A stretch of 64,000 bases of DNA, from assembly GCA_001709035.1 (NCBI GenBank), contig LVKA01000015.1, forward strand, positions 222,639 to 286,638. Reading direction: 5' to 3'. The translations under genes were made by a program, and so were the position numbers. Each line of letters begins with the position of its first letter. The stretch's first letter is position 1. This stretch comes from Candidatus Thiodiazotropha endoloripes (GTDB taxonomy: Bacteria > Pseudomonadota > Gammaproteobacteria > Chromatiales > Chromatiaceae). Positions 53,666-62,603 of this stretch are shown piece after piece. The notes under the pieces are model-generated. The model was not told where the DNA came from and made no database searches. It worked only from the letters and a program-made list of their open reading frames with translations.

Positions 53666-55648
53666 ATGCCTAAAACTGTTTCCAGGCTTGCTACCTGGCT
53701 AATTCCATTCTTTCTGATTCTGCTCGTACAGTCTGCACACGGCGCTACAGAGCCCGGTATCAGCATCCTTGGTGAAGAGCCTCCGGAAGGTTTCGATCCG
53801 GTTACCGGTGAACGCATCATCTCCAACGAACGTTGCCTGACCTGTCACGGCGATGAGCAGATGAAAACCGATGTTCGCGACGATGGCAGCGAAGTGAAGA
53901 TCTTCGTCCACAGCAAGCAGATTCGGGAGAGTGTGCATGGTGAACTGAACTGCAACAGCTGCCACATCACCATCGATCGTGTCCCCCATCGCAAGGCGCC
54001 GGCTGTCATCGTCGGCTGTCTCGATTGCCATCGGGAGACCTGGGAAGAAGTGAAGGACGATCCGGACGACAAACATGAACGACTCAAAGTGGTCAACGAG
54101 TCGATCGACAGCTACATGCAATCGATCCATGCCCAACCCAACTCACTGGATCAGTCCCGCACCAATGCCACTTGCTACGACTGTCATGAAGCCCATAACG
54201 TGGGCGAGCTGGGCAGCATTCAACGAGCCGAAAAGCGCCTCAAGAATCCTGAAGTCTGTGGCAAATGTCATGAGCAGCAGCTGGAGGACTACCGCACTTC
54301 CGTTCATGGCATCGCGGTCCTGGAACAGAAAGACAGTGAATCGGCCGTCTGCTCCGACTGTCACACCACCCACCAGATCGACTCACCGGAAACCGACAAG
54401 GCCAAACTGGCGATCACCAAAAACTGTGGTGACTGCCATGAAGAGGCCCAACGCACCTACTTCGACTCCTATCATGGTCAGGTGCACCGGCTCGGTTATA
54501 CCAACACCGCCAAATGTCATGACTGTCACGGCAGCCACAAGATCAAAGGCGAGGATGATCCCACCTCGGAGATCCACGCCAACAACCGCCTGGAGAACTG
54601 CCGGGTCTGCCACGAGGATGCGAATGATAACTTCCTGACCTTCTGGCCCCATGGCGATGCGGACGACCGGGAGAACTACCCTGGCCTCTGGTTCTTCAAA
54701 CTGTTCATGCAGACACTGATTTTTGCTGTCATGGCCTTCTTCTGGGTACATGTGCTGGCGTGGCTCTACCGCGAAGTCATGGACCGCATTCAGGGCAAAG
54801 GCTTCATCGAAGATCTGGATAAACCGGACATCGTCTATTTCCGCCGTTTCCCGGTCGTCTGGCGCTGGATTCATGGCCTCTTCGCCATCTCCACCATGAC
54901 CCTGATCCTCACCGGCACCACGCTGCTGTTCGCCCATACCGGTTGGGCCAAGGCGGTGGTGGTATTCCTCGGTGGAACTGAGATGGAGGGGATCATCCAC
55001 CGTACAGCCGCCGTGATCTGGCTCGGAATATTCCTGGTCCATCTGACGATCGCCATGACCAACATCATTCGCGAGGGTAAGGACTTCAAATGGTTCGGCA
55101 GCACTTCCATGTTGCCCAACTGGAAGGATTGGAGCGACCTGAAAGGTATGTTCAGATGGTTCATCGGAAAAGGTGAGCGCCCTGAATTCTCCCACTGGAC
55201 CTATTGGCAGAAGTTCGACTACTGGGCCCCCTTCTGGGGTGCCGCGGTAATCGGTACATCCGGCATCATGTTGTTTGCACCGGAGAAGACAGCCCTCATT
55301 CTGCCTGGCTGGATGTTCAACATCGCGACCCTGGTACATGCTGAAGAAGCGCTGCTGGCGGCGATATTCCTCAACTCGGTGCATTTCTTCAATGTGCACT
55401 TCCGGCCTGAGCGCTTCCCGATGAGTACCACCATCTTCACCGGCGCCATTCCGTTCGAGGAGTTCCGCCACGACCATCGCGAAGAGTACGAGCGACTGGC
55501 CGCCACCGGTGAGATCAACAACTACCTGGTCAGAAAACCCTCACGCCGGGCAGATCTGGCCGCCTCTTTTATCACTACGGTGTTGATCATGGCAGGCCTG
55601 GCATTGCTCACCCTGGTACTGATCGGCCTGGTTACCTCACCGAACTGA
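53666..55648 (+). CDS. Nonaheme cytochrome c fused to a cytochrome b membrane domain
   Basis: 660 residues from the ATG at 53666 (MPKTVSRLATW), with GGGGGAAGG upstream. Signal peptide about 1-27. Periplasmic domain (to about residue 330) holds nine CxxCH heme sites: CLTCH, CNSCH, CLDCH, CYDCH, CGKCH, CSDCH, CGDCH, CHDCH, CRVCH. The C-terminal half has about five membrane helices with paired histidines (WRWIHGLF, IIHRTAAVIW, LVHLTIAM, VHAEEALL, NSVHFFNVHF), like the b-type subunits of formate dehydrogenase or cytochrome b561. It would move electrons between periplasmic cytochromes and the quinone pool. It is followed by fccA after 30 bases and then fccB. Confidence 0.88.
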   Translation: MPKTVSRLATWLIPFFLILLVQSAHGATEPGISILGEEPPEGFDPVTGERIISNERCLTCHGDEQMKTDVRDDGSEVKIFVHSKQIRESVHGELNCNSCHITIDRVPHRKAPAVIVGCLDCHRETWEEVKDDPDDKHERLKVVNESIDSYMQSIHAQPNSLDQSRTNATCYDCHEAHNVGELGSIQRAEKRLKNPEVCGKCHEQQLEDYRTSVHGIAVLEQKDSESAVCSDCHTTHQIDSPETDKAKLAITKNCGDCHEEAQRTYFDSYHGQVHRLGYTNTAKCHDCHGSHKIKGEDDPTSEIHANNRLENCRVCHEDANDNFLTFWPHGDADDRENYPGLWFFKLFMQTLIFAVMAFFWVHVLAWLYREVMDRIQGKGFIEDLDKPDIVYFRRFPVVWRWIHGLFAISTMTLILTGTTLLFAHTGWAKAVVVFLGGTEMEGIIHRTAAVIWLGIFLVHLTIAMTNIIREGKDFKWFGSTSMLPNWKDWSDLKGMFRWFIGKGERPEFSHWTYWQKFDYWAPFWGAAVIGTSGIMLFAPEKTALILPGWMFNIATLVHAEEALLAAIFLNSVHFFNVHFRPERFPMSTTIFTGAIPFEEFRHDHREEYERLAATGEINNYLVRKPSRRADLAASFITTVLIMAGLALLTLVLIGLVTSPN

Positions 55649-55678
55649 TAGGCAGGGAATATGCAGAGAGAGAAAACT

Positions 55679-56257
55679 ATGAACAAGAAAATGCCCTATC
55701 TCCTGCTGGGACTCGCAGTACTGTTTCCAGCCTCCGCTACGGCGGCACCCACTGGTCAGGCGCTGGCCTTCACCTGTGCCGGCTGTCATGGCACAGACGG
55801 CTCAAGTGTCGGCCCCTCGAGTCCATCCATTGCAGGCATGGATCCGGAGGTGTTTATCGATGCCATGCAGGGTTACAAATTCGATGAGCGAAACTCCACC
55901 ATCATGAACCGCATTGCGAAAGGCTATAACGAGGAGCAGATCAAAAGTATGGCCTGGTTTTTCGCCAAACAGTCGTTGCGGCTCAGCCCACAGAAGCATG
56001 ATGTGGAAATGGCCAAGCTCGGTGCCAAACTGCACGATGAGCATTGTGAAAAGTGTCATGAGGATGGCGGTAGACCCGGTGATGCCGGCACTCTTGCTGG
56101 TCAGTGGATGCCCTATCTGCACTACACCATGGAGGATTTCATCGATGGCCGCCGGGAATACCCGAGAAAGATGAAACGCAAAGTCGATGCCGCCATCGAA
56201 GCCGAAGGTGATCAGGCCATTCCGGCTCTGATTCACTACTACGGCAGCCAACACTGA
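55679..56257 (+). CDS. fccA: Flavocytochrome c sulfide dehydrogenase, diheme cytochrome subunit
   Basis: 192 residues from the ATG at 55679 (MNKKMPYLLLGLAV), with AGAGAGAAAACT before it; the ATG six codons earlier is less likely. Signal peptide ending ATAAP. Two heme sites CAGCH and CEKCH, each in a c4-type half, with SVGPSSPSIAGMDPEVFIDAM and AGQWMPYLHYTMEDF. The match to Allochromatium FccA is close along its length as remembered. It takes electrons from the FccB flavin. Confidence 0.94.
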   Translation: MNKKMPYLLLGLAVLFPASATAAPTGQALAFTCAGCHGTDGSSVGPSSPSIAGMDPEVFIDAMQGYKFDERNSTIMNRIAKGYNEEQIKSMAWFFAKQSLRLSPQKHDVEMAKLGAKLHDEHCEKCHEDGGRPGDAGTLAGQWMPYLHYTMEDFIDGRREYPRKMKRKVDAAIEAEGDQAIPALIHYYGSQH

Positions 56258-56278
56258 TTCCCGGGACAGGAAAAGAGC

Positions 56279-57565
56279 ATGACAGAGATTAACCGTCGAG
56301 ATTTTATTCGATTTGCCACCGTTGCCGGGGCATCCCTTGGCTTTCCCCAACTCGCACTGGCTGCCAATCCCAAAGTGGTGGTGGTTGGTGGAGGCGTCGG
56401 CGGCTGCACCGCAGCCAAGTATCTACGCAAACTCCACCCACAGACCGAAGTCACCCTGATTGAGACCAAAAAGGTCTACCAATCCTGCTTCATGAGTAAC
56501 GAAGTACTCAGTGGCGACCGTACCCTGGATTCCATCACCTTCGACTATGAGGGGTTGAAGCGTCATGGGGTGAAAGTGGTGATCGACCGGGTCGACGCCA
56601 TCGAGCCCGACAAAAAACAGGTGGTTACCCAGGGCGGCGAAACATTCGCCTACGATGCCTGCATCGTCTCCCCGGGAGTGGACTTCAAGTGGGATGCGAT
56701 CGAGGGCTACGACGAGAAAGTCGCCGAAGTGGTGCCGCACGCCTGGTTTGCCGGACCTCAGACAACCACCCTGCGCAATCAGATTCTGGCGATGCCGGAA
56801 GGCGGCAAGGTGATCATCGTCGCGCCACCCAATCCCTACAAGTGCCCCCCCGGCCCTTATGAGCGGGCTGCGCAGATCGCCATGTACTGCAAACACCATA
56901 AACCGAAGGCGAAAATCCTGATCCTCGATCCAAAGGATAAATTCTCCAAGCAGGGGCTGTTCACCCAGGGCTGGAGCAAGCTCTACGGCTTCGGCACTGA
57001 GAACAGCATGATCGAATGGGTCGGCGCTGCCGGTGGCGGCACGGTTGAGGAGCTCGACCCTTCCACCATGACCCTGCAGGCGGAGATCGAGGAGTTCCAG
57101 GGGGATGTGATCAACATCATTCCACCGCAGAAAGCGGGCAAGGTCGCCTTCGCCTCTGACCTCACGGATGGGGACTGGTGTCCGGTCGATAAACTGACCT
57201 TCGAATCCAGCAAGCATAAAAACATCTATGTTCTGGGTGATGCCTCAAGCGCCGCGAAGATGCCGAAATCGGCCTACGCCGCCAATTCCCAGGCCAAGGT
57301 TGCAGCGGCTGCCATTGTCTCGCGCTTCAATGGTATCGAACCGCCGGATCCCACCTTCGTCAACACCTGTTACAGCATCCTTGGCGAAGAGCACGGTATT
57401 TCCGTGGCAGCGGTCTATACCCTGGACAAGAGCAGCAATACCATCCTGCCGATCAAAGGTGCCGGTGGCCTCTCCCCGATGGACGCCTCGGATCAACAAC
57501 GCAAGCGCGAAGTCAGCTATGCACACAGCTGGTTCGCCAATCTGATCGACGACATGATGATGTAG
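56279..57565 (+). CDS. fccB: Flavocytochrome c sulfide dehydrogenase, flavoprotein subunit
   Basis: 428 residues. Twin-arginine-like signal (INRRDFIRFATVAGASLGF), so exported folded with FAD. GGGVGGCTAAKYLRKL binds FAD; Cys70 in VYQSCFMSNEV corresponds to the cysteine that holds FAD covalently in the Allochromatium enzyme; Cys189 (YKCPPGPYERA) and Cys364 (NTCYSILGEE) match its redox-active disulfide. Oxidises sulfide to sulfur or polysulfide in the periplasm and passes electrons to FccA. A strong hairpin follows the stop. Confidence 0.96.
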   Translation: MTEINRRDFIRFATVAGASLGFPQLALAANPKVVVVGGGVGGCTAAKYLRKLHPQTEVTLIETKKVYQSCFMSNEVLSGDRTLDSITFDYEGLKRHGVKVVIDRVDAIEPDKKQVVTQGGETFAYDACIVSPGVDFKWDAIEGYDEKVAEVVPHAWFAGPQTTTLRNQILAMPEGGKVIIVAPPNPYKCPPGPYERAAQIAMYCKHHKPKAKILILDPKDKFSKQGLFTQGWSKLYGFGTENSMIEWVGAAGGGTVEELDPSTMTLQAEIEEFQGDVINIIPPQKAGKVAFASDLTDGDWCPVDKLTFESSKHKNIYVLGDASSAAKMPKSAYAANSQAKVAAAAIVSRFNGIEPPDPTFVNTCYSILGEEHGISVAAVYTLDKSSNTILPIKGAGGLSPMDASDQQRKREVSYAHSWFANLIDDMMM

Positions 57566-57575
57566 CCAATACAAC

Positions 57576-57598
57576 GGAAGGCCGCTTAGCGGCCTTCC
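57576..57598 (+). terminator. Terminator after fccB
   Basis: Perfect 10-bp stem GGAAGGCCGC/GCGGCCTTCC with a TTA loop, 10 bases after the fccB stop. It lacks a T-run but the convergent diguanylate cyclase gene ends just beyond, so it may serve both strands. Confidence 0.7.
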
Positions 57599-57633
57599 GA
57601 TGACGCAATCGACAGTCGCAATTTCAATCCGAT

Positions 57634-58767
57634 TCAAACCAAAGAGAGATCCGGCCTGCCCTTCTCCCGGGCAACATCCTCCGTAGTTCTGACACAGTTC
57701 TTACCGCACCTTTTCGCCAGATAGAGCGCATTGTCTGCCGCATCGAACAACTCCAGCATGGTCTGGCCCGGCTGATACTCCGCCACGCCGATACTGATGG
57801 TAATCCTTTCACTGATCAGTGACTGCTCCCGGTTTAAATCCTGGATTGCTTTTCTGACCTTGTCCGCTATGTAGGCCGCGTCTGTCAGGGACGATTTATC
57901 GAGCAGAATGGCAAACTCCTCTCCCCCCCAGCGAGCCAGGGTATCGATGTTTCTGATCTGGGACTGCACCAGATTGGCGATCTGTTTGAGAATCTCATCC
58001 CCGAGCAGATGACCGTAGCGGTCATTCGTCGCTTTAAAATCATCAATATCCACCAGGGCGAGGGAGAAGGATTGATTGATCCGTTGTGAGCGGTTCACTT
58101 CGCTGTTGAAGTTCTCTTCCAATCCCCGTCGGTTCAGCAGCCCGGTCAATTGATCCGTTCGGCTGATATCCAGGATCTGCTGGTTTAGTTTGTTCAACAG
58201 GGCAGCTGCCTTGGCGCGGGAAAATTCCAGACTCCAGACCAGCCAACTCAGTGCAAACAGGGTGGCGATAAAGCGGATTTTGAACGTATCCGAATAGTGC
58301 GGAACCAAACCATAGCTATCTCCAAAGCCCAACAGCACGGAGAGCAGCGCGATCACAAACAGGGATAAAAAATAGCCGTGCAAATGGCCCAACAGGGAGA
58401 TGATGATGACCACAATTGGATAGGTCCAAAGAGGGCCGGTTGCCTCAACTCCCCCACTGATAATCAGATAGACTACCTGCACCAGCATAACCGTACTGTA
58501 GAGCCAGGCCGCGATCTTGTGGTTTTCGGTCTTCAGAACAAACAGGTTGATGACTATGGCCGCCAGAAGTGAGCCGGAGAGGAAATAGGCAGTCTCATAA
58601 CGTAGATTGATATAGCTGGCCAAGGCAAAGGCAGCGAGAAAAAATGCACCGATCAGGAAGATCAGATGATATTGGATACGCCGCCGTTCAGCCTCGATTG
58701 AGTTGAAATCATTCAAGGCCTGGCGGGGTTGACTGAATAGGGACCTCATCCCCCAAGCATAGTACAT
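57634..58767 (-). CDS. Membrane diguanylate cyclase (GGDEF)
   Basis: 377 residues. Six or so N-terminal membrane helices (about 30-190), then a GGDEF domain (about 205-365) with RTDQLTGLLNRRGLEENF and the active motif RWGGEEFAILLDK. Makes cyclic di-GMP at the inner membrane. No recognised sensor domain beyond the membrane part. Start at 58767 is accepted; an ATG six codons later (58749) is possible. Convergent with the fccB operon. Confidence 0.9.
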   Translation of the reverse strand: MYYAWGMRSLFSQPRQALNDFNSIEAERRRIQYHLIFLIGAFFLAAFALASYINLRYETAYFLSGSLLAAIVINLFVLKTENHKIAAWLYSTVMLVQVVYLIISGGVEATGPLWTYPIVVIIISLLGHLHGYFLSLFVIALLSVLLGFGDSYGLVPHYSDTFKIRFIATLFALSWLVWSLEFSRAKAAALLNKLNQQILDISRTDQLTGLLNRRGLEENFNSEVNRSQRINQSFSLALVDIDDFKATNDRYGHLLGDEILKQIANLVQSQIRNIDTLARWGGEEFAILLDKSSLTDAAYIADKVRKAIQDLNREQSLISERITISIGVAEYQPGQTMLELFDAADNALYLAKRCGKNCVRTTEDVAREKGRPDLSLV

Positions 58768-59425
58768 CCAGCCATCGACCGCATGATTTAACTCACTGAA
58801 ATACCTAGGATTTTAGTAATTTATTTCATTTTTTGTAAAACAATGCGATTAATCAATCCGAATGATATCTCGGTACTGATCGGAATCATTTTTTCAACCT
58901 TTTCACATCACAGGAGCGAGTTACCGGCACCGTAACAACGCTCCACCAGATAGGCCAGGAACGGAACGGAATGCCGCTGTGCAGTGACAACCCGATCTCA
59001 CAGGTACGATTGTTGGTGTAACCCTGGTTACAGCCCGGCGGGAGTTGCTCTCTGAGGCGTGTGAATTGAGTTGAGGATGGGAGAACTCCTAATCACCGGC
59101 AAATTCACAACCCCCCTCTTCGAGCGCCAGCACCGCTTCGCTGGTACAGACTTGAGCAACGCTAAGAAAGTCCTCTTCCAAACCTATTTTACAAGCAGTA
59201 CAGGTGATATGAAGTACGAGCCTGTCGAGCTGGTCAATCTACTTCAGGTTCACCACAAAGTGGTTTACTCCGCCTATTTGAAAACGGTCAGGTGAACATC
59301 AAACCAGACCGGCACTTTGTACTGAAATTGCGAGCCAATAAAAAGTGTATATGGCTACTATCGATAGTGATAGCACTACTGCAAAAGCCAGGGACAATAG
59401 AGCTCACTTGGAATGGTGATAATAA
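58768..59425. other. Gene-poor gap between diguanylate cyclase and the lactate locus
   Basis: About 660 bases without a convincing gene. A minus-strand frame near 59090-59240 reads CTACKIGLEEDFLSVAQVC then TSEAVLALEEGGCEFAGD and ends in a stop; it lacks a start and may be the tail of a lost gene. Plus-strand frames here have no ribosome sites. The sequence becomes very AT-rich after 59400. Confidence 0.35.
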
Positions 59426-59542
59426 ATGTCGCCATTAGATAAAATAAATTATTTGGTTTATTGGTCTGTCCTATTTCTATTAGCAATAATATTTCTCCTA
59501 TCAATCTCCCAAAGCCAAATCCTCTCAAGATATTATGAATAA
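59426..59542 (+). CDS. Possible 38-residue single-span membrane peptide
   Basis: MSPLDKINYLVYWSVLFLLA followed by IIFLLSISQSQILSRYYE: a short charged N-terminus, one strong membrane helix and a charged tail. A GGTGA element lies 7 bases upstream of the ATG. The region is AT-rich, so a chance hydrophobic frame is possible. It precedes the regulator of the lactate genes by 140 bases. Confidence 0.35.
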   Translation: MSPLDKINYLVYWSVLFLLAIIFLLSISQSQILSRYYE

Positions 59543-59628
59543 AATATTATATTTCATATACATATAGATTATTAATTTCTTGGTTATGAGTTGTCTACTT
59601 AAGAATTTTTTCTTGTTGTTCAATTGAA

Positions 59629-59670
59629 GGCAGTCTAAACTGCCGGAAAGGACAATTGGTATGACCAAAT
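59629..59670 (+). promoter_or_regulatory. PdhR/LldR-type operator and hairpin before the lactate operon
   Basis: AATTGGT-ATG-ACCAAAT at 59654-59670 fits the TTGGTNNNACCAA palindrome recognised by PdhR of E. coli and related FadR-family regulators. It lies 10 bases before the ATG of the regulator gene, a position suited to autorepression. A separate GGCAGT-CTAA-ACTGCC hairpin (59629-59644) is just upstream. Confidence 0.65.
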
Positions 59671-59680
59671 AGAGCATAAA

Positions 59681-60436
59681 ATGCAGCGACGAAAACTCTC
59701 GGATCAGATCGCAGAACAGCTGGAGGGCATGATTGCCGACGGCACCCTCAAGCCCGGAGAGCGTCTGCCGGCTGAGAGGCAGCTGGCGGAACGGCTGGGA
59801 ATCTCACGCCCCTCTCTGCGGGAAGCGATCCAGAAACTCTCCAGCAAAGGGCTGCTGCATACCCATCAGGGCGGTGGCAACTACGTCACCGAATCCCTGG
59901 CGCACAGCTTTACCGATCCCCTGATGGCCCTGCTGCAGGACCAGCCGGATGCGGAGTTCGATACCCTGGAGGTGCGTAAAGAGCTTGAGGGCGTGGCCGC
60001 CTTCAATGCGGCCACCAGAGCCACAGAGAGCGACCGACAACGAATCTGGAGCCGATTCAACGAGATGGTTGAGATTCACCGCGCCGAGGCCTCGAGCATC
60101 GAAAAGCTGAAGGTGGATGCGGCCTTCCACCAATCGATCACCGAAGCGGCCCACAATGTGGTGCTGGTGCACTTCACCAACGCCATACACGATGTATTGA
60201 AGAACACCGTCAGTGCATACCTGGACATGTTCTATGCGGAACCCGCGTTCGTCGATAAGCTCTGCAAGCAACATAAAACCATTGTCACAGCCATCATGGA
60301 CCGGGATCCGGAAGAGGCGCGTGACAAGGCGCGCTTTCATCTGCAGTTTGCCTTCCAGGCATTCCACGAGTTCAAGAGCCAGGCCAAGCTGTCCCGTAAC
60401 TCAGAGCTGTACGCCTCCATGTTCAGTGAGGAGTAA
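59681..60436 (+). CDS. FadR-family transcriptional regulator (PdhR/LldR type)
   Basis: 251 residues. N-terminal GntR winged helix (KLSDQIAEQLEGMIADGTLK, ERQLAERLGISRPSLREAIQ, QGGGNYV) and a C-terminal FCD effector domain (LEVRKELEGVAAFNAA, FHQSITEAAHNVVLVHF). It is closer to PdhR (pyruvate sensor) than to E. coli LldR in the FTDPLMALLQDQPDAEFDTL stretch. Probably represses itself and lutABC through the palindrome just upstream and is released by lactate or pyruvate. The lutA start is 2 bases after its stop. Confidence 0.9.
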   Translation: MQRRKLSDQIAEQLEGMIADGTLKPGERLPAERQLAERLGISRPSLREAIQKLSSKGLLHTHQGGGNYVTESLAHSFTDPLMALLQDQPDAEFDTLEVRKELEGVAAFNAATRATESDRQRIWSRFNEMVEIHRAEASSIEKLKVDAAFHQSITEAAHNVVLVHFTNAIHDVLKNTVSAYLDMFYAEPAFVDKLCKQHKTIVTAIMDRDPEEARDKARFHLQFAFQAFHEFKSQAKLSRNSELYASMFSEE

Positions 60437-60438
60437 CG

Positions 60439-61185
60439 ATGAACCAGCCGGACCAGATTTACTTCTTCGGCACCTGTCTGATCGACCTGCTCTACCCGAA
60501 GGCAGGATTGGCCGGCATGGCGCTGATCAAACGACAGGGTGTAAAAGTCATCTATCCCGCCAACCAGAGCTGCTGCGGTCAACCCGCCTTCAACTCCGGC
60601 TATCGCCAGGAGGCGCTGGCGGTGGCCCGCGCCCAGTTGAACTGTTTCCCCAATGACTATCCCATTGTGGTGCCATCCGGCTCCTGTGCGGGAATGGTCA
60701 AACACCACTGGCCGGAGCTGTTCGCCGGTCAGCCGGATGAGTCACAGGCGATCGCCGCCGCACAGCGAACCTATGAGCTGACCGAGTTCCTGGTCGATGT
60801 GCTGAAGCTGAAACTGAAGGATCTGGGGCAACCGACCCGTATCGCCATCCACACCTCCTGCTCGGCACGAAGGGAGATGGGGATTGCCGACCGGATCGAC
60901 TCGCTCATCGCCCAACTCAGTAATGTGCAGGTCGTGGAGCAGGCGCACAAAACCGAGTGCTGTGGATTCGGCGGCACCTTCTCTATCAAACAACCGGACA
61001 TCTCCGGCGCCATGGTGGAGGCCAAATGTGAGGCCCTGCTGGCCACTGGCGCCGAGTCGGTGATTAGCCAGGATTGCGGTTGTCTGATGAACATAAGTGG
61101 ATCACTGGAGCATCAGCAGCGTGAGCTGCCAACCCAGCATGTGGCGGAATTTCTCTTGCAGCGAATCACAGGGGAAGGCAAATGA
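60439..61185 (+). CDS. lutA: L-lactate utilisation Fe-S protein LutA/LldE
   Basis: 248 residues. Two CCG domains: QSCCGQPAFNSGY and TECCGFGGTFSIK, the cysteine-rich motif shared with heterodisulfide reductase and glycolate oxidase subunits. Works with LutB and LutC in oxidising L-lactate to pyruvate, replacing the classical flavin lactate dehydrogenase. The stop overlaps lutB by four bases. Confidence 0.95.
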   Translation: MNQPDQIYFFGTCLIDLLYPKAGLAGMALIKRQGVKVIYPANQSCCGQPAFNSGYRQEALAVARAQLNCFPNDYPIVVPSGSCAGMVKHHWPELFAGQPDESQAIAAAQRTYELTEFLVDVLKLKLKDLGQPTRIAIHTSCSARREMGIADRIDSLIAQLSNVQVVEQAHKTECCGFGGTFSIKQPDISGAMVEAKCEALLATGAESVISQDCGCLMNISGSLEHQQRELPTQHVAEFLLQRITGEGK

Positions 61186-62603
61186 ACCAATACCAGGCCT
61201 TCTACCAGCGCATCGACAAGGCACTGCAGAATGACCAGCTGCGACGTAACTTCCGCAGTGCCATGGACGGCATCCGGGAACGTCGCCTGGCCCAGTTCCC
61301 GGATGATCGGGAACTTCAGACACTGCGTTTTCAGGCGAAAGGGATACGCAACCGATCCCTCAGCCGCCAGGCCGAACTACTTGAAAGGCTCGAAACCAAA
61401 CTTACAGAGAACGGCATCCAGGTACACTGGGCGGAGACCCCGCTGCAGGCCAACGCCCGGATCCATGAGATCCTCGAGGCCGAACAGGCCACCTCGGTGG
61501 TCAAGGGAAAGTCGATGGTCTCAGAGGAGACCGACCTCAACCACTACCTGGAGCAACGGGGCATCGAAGTGATCGAGTCCGACCTGGGTGAGTATATCCT
61601 GCAGATGGCCCAGGAGCCTCCCTCCCACATCATTGTTCCGGCGATCCACAAGAACCGTTTCGAGGTCGCCGAACTGTTCCAGAAGTTCCACCCGGAACAG
61701 CCCTACACCGACGATGTGGACGAACTGACCGGTTGCGCCCGCCAGGTATTGCGCAAAAAGTTCGCCTATGCGGACGCCGGCATCTCCGGGGTCAACTTCG
61801 CCGTCGCGGAGACCGGTACCCTCTGTCTGGTGGAGAATGAGGGTAACGGCCGACTCAGCACCACCGCACCCCGGATCCACATCGCCATCACCGGCATCGA
61901 AAAGGTGGTGGAGAAACTCTCCGACGTCCCACCGCTGCTGGAGATCCTCACCAAGTCCGCCACCGGCCAGCCGATCACCACCTATTTCAATATGATCAGC
62001 CGTCCTCGCCAACCCGGCGAGAAGGATGGTCCGGAGCAGGTTCACCTGGTGCTGTTGGACAATGGAAGATCACGCATCCGCAACGACGATGAACTGCTCG
62101 ACACCCTGCGCTGCATCCGCTGTGGCTCCTGCATGAACCACTGCCCGGTCTATGTGCATGTGGGGGGACACGCCTACGGCACCACCTACCCAGGCCCCAT
62201 CGGCATCCTGCTGGAACCACAACGTCTGGGCATCGACAAGGTCGGCAGCCTGACCTCAGCCTGCACTCTCTGTGGCGCCTGTGGTGAGGTCTGCCCGGTA
62301 CGCATCCCGCTACCGAAACTGATCAACCGGCTGCGTGCCGAAGCAGTGGAGGCAACACCGGGCGACAACGGCGTACCCGGAACAGGGGCTCTGCGCAGCC
62401 GAAGTGAAGCCCTGATCTGGAAACTCTGGAAGCAGATCTACACCAGATCCCGGATCTACAGTGCCTTCAAATATCTGGCTACCCGCTTACGTCACATCAA
62501 GCCACCTATCTCGAATGGCTGGACACGCTATCGCCCCATCCCGACCCCCTCCTCCAAGCCGCTCAGCGAACTGGCCCGCCAGCAGGGATATGACGATGAG
62601 TAG
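61182..62603 (+). CDS. lutB: L-lactate utilisation Fe-S protein LutB/LldF
   Basis: 473 residues. DUF162-type N-terminal part (VVKGKSMVSEETDLNHYL, GVNFAVAETGTLCLVENEGN) and two 4Fe-4S motifs CIRCGSCMNHCPVY and CTLCGACGEVCPVR. Typical LutB length. Overlaps lutA by four bases and lutC by eight. Confidence 0.95.
   Translation: MNQYQAFYQRIDKALQNDQLRRNFRSAMDGIRERRLAQFPDDRELQTLRFQAKGIRNRSLSRQAELLERLETKLTENGIQVHWAETPLQANARIHEILEAEQATSVVKGKSMVSEETDLNHYLEQRGIEVIESDLGEYILQMAQEPPSHIIVPAIHKNRFEVAELFQKFHPEQPYTDDVDELTGCARQVLRKKFAYADAGISGVNFAVAETGTLCLVENEGNGRLSTTAPRIHIAITGIEKVVEKLSDVPPLLEILTKSATGQPITTYFNMISRPRQPGEKDGPEQVHLVLLDNGRSRIRNDDELLDTLRCIRCGSCMNHCPVYVHVGGHAYGTTYPGPIGILLEPQRLGIDKVGSLTSACTLCGACGEVCPVRIPLPKLINRLRAEAVEATPGDNGVPGTGALRSRSEALIWKLWKQIYTRSRIYSAFKYLATRLRHIKPPISNGWTRYRPIPTPSSKPLSELARQQGYDDE

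Noticed and set aside
54383..55477. A 364-codon minus-strand frame opposite the multiheme cytochrome
   Set aside because: Composition mirrors the CxxCH-rich gene on the other strand; no independent coding evidence.
59071..59295. A 74-codon plus-strand frame in the gap before the lactate locus
   Set aside because: No ribosome site and no recognisable features; the opposite strand looks at least as protein-like.
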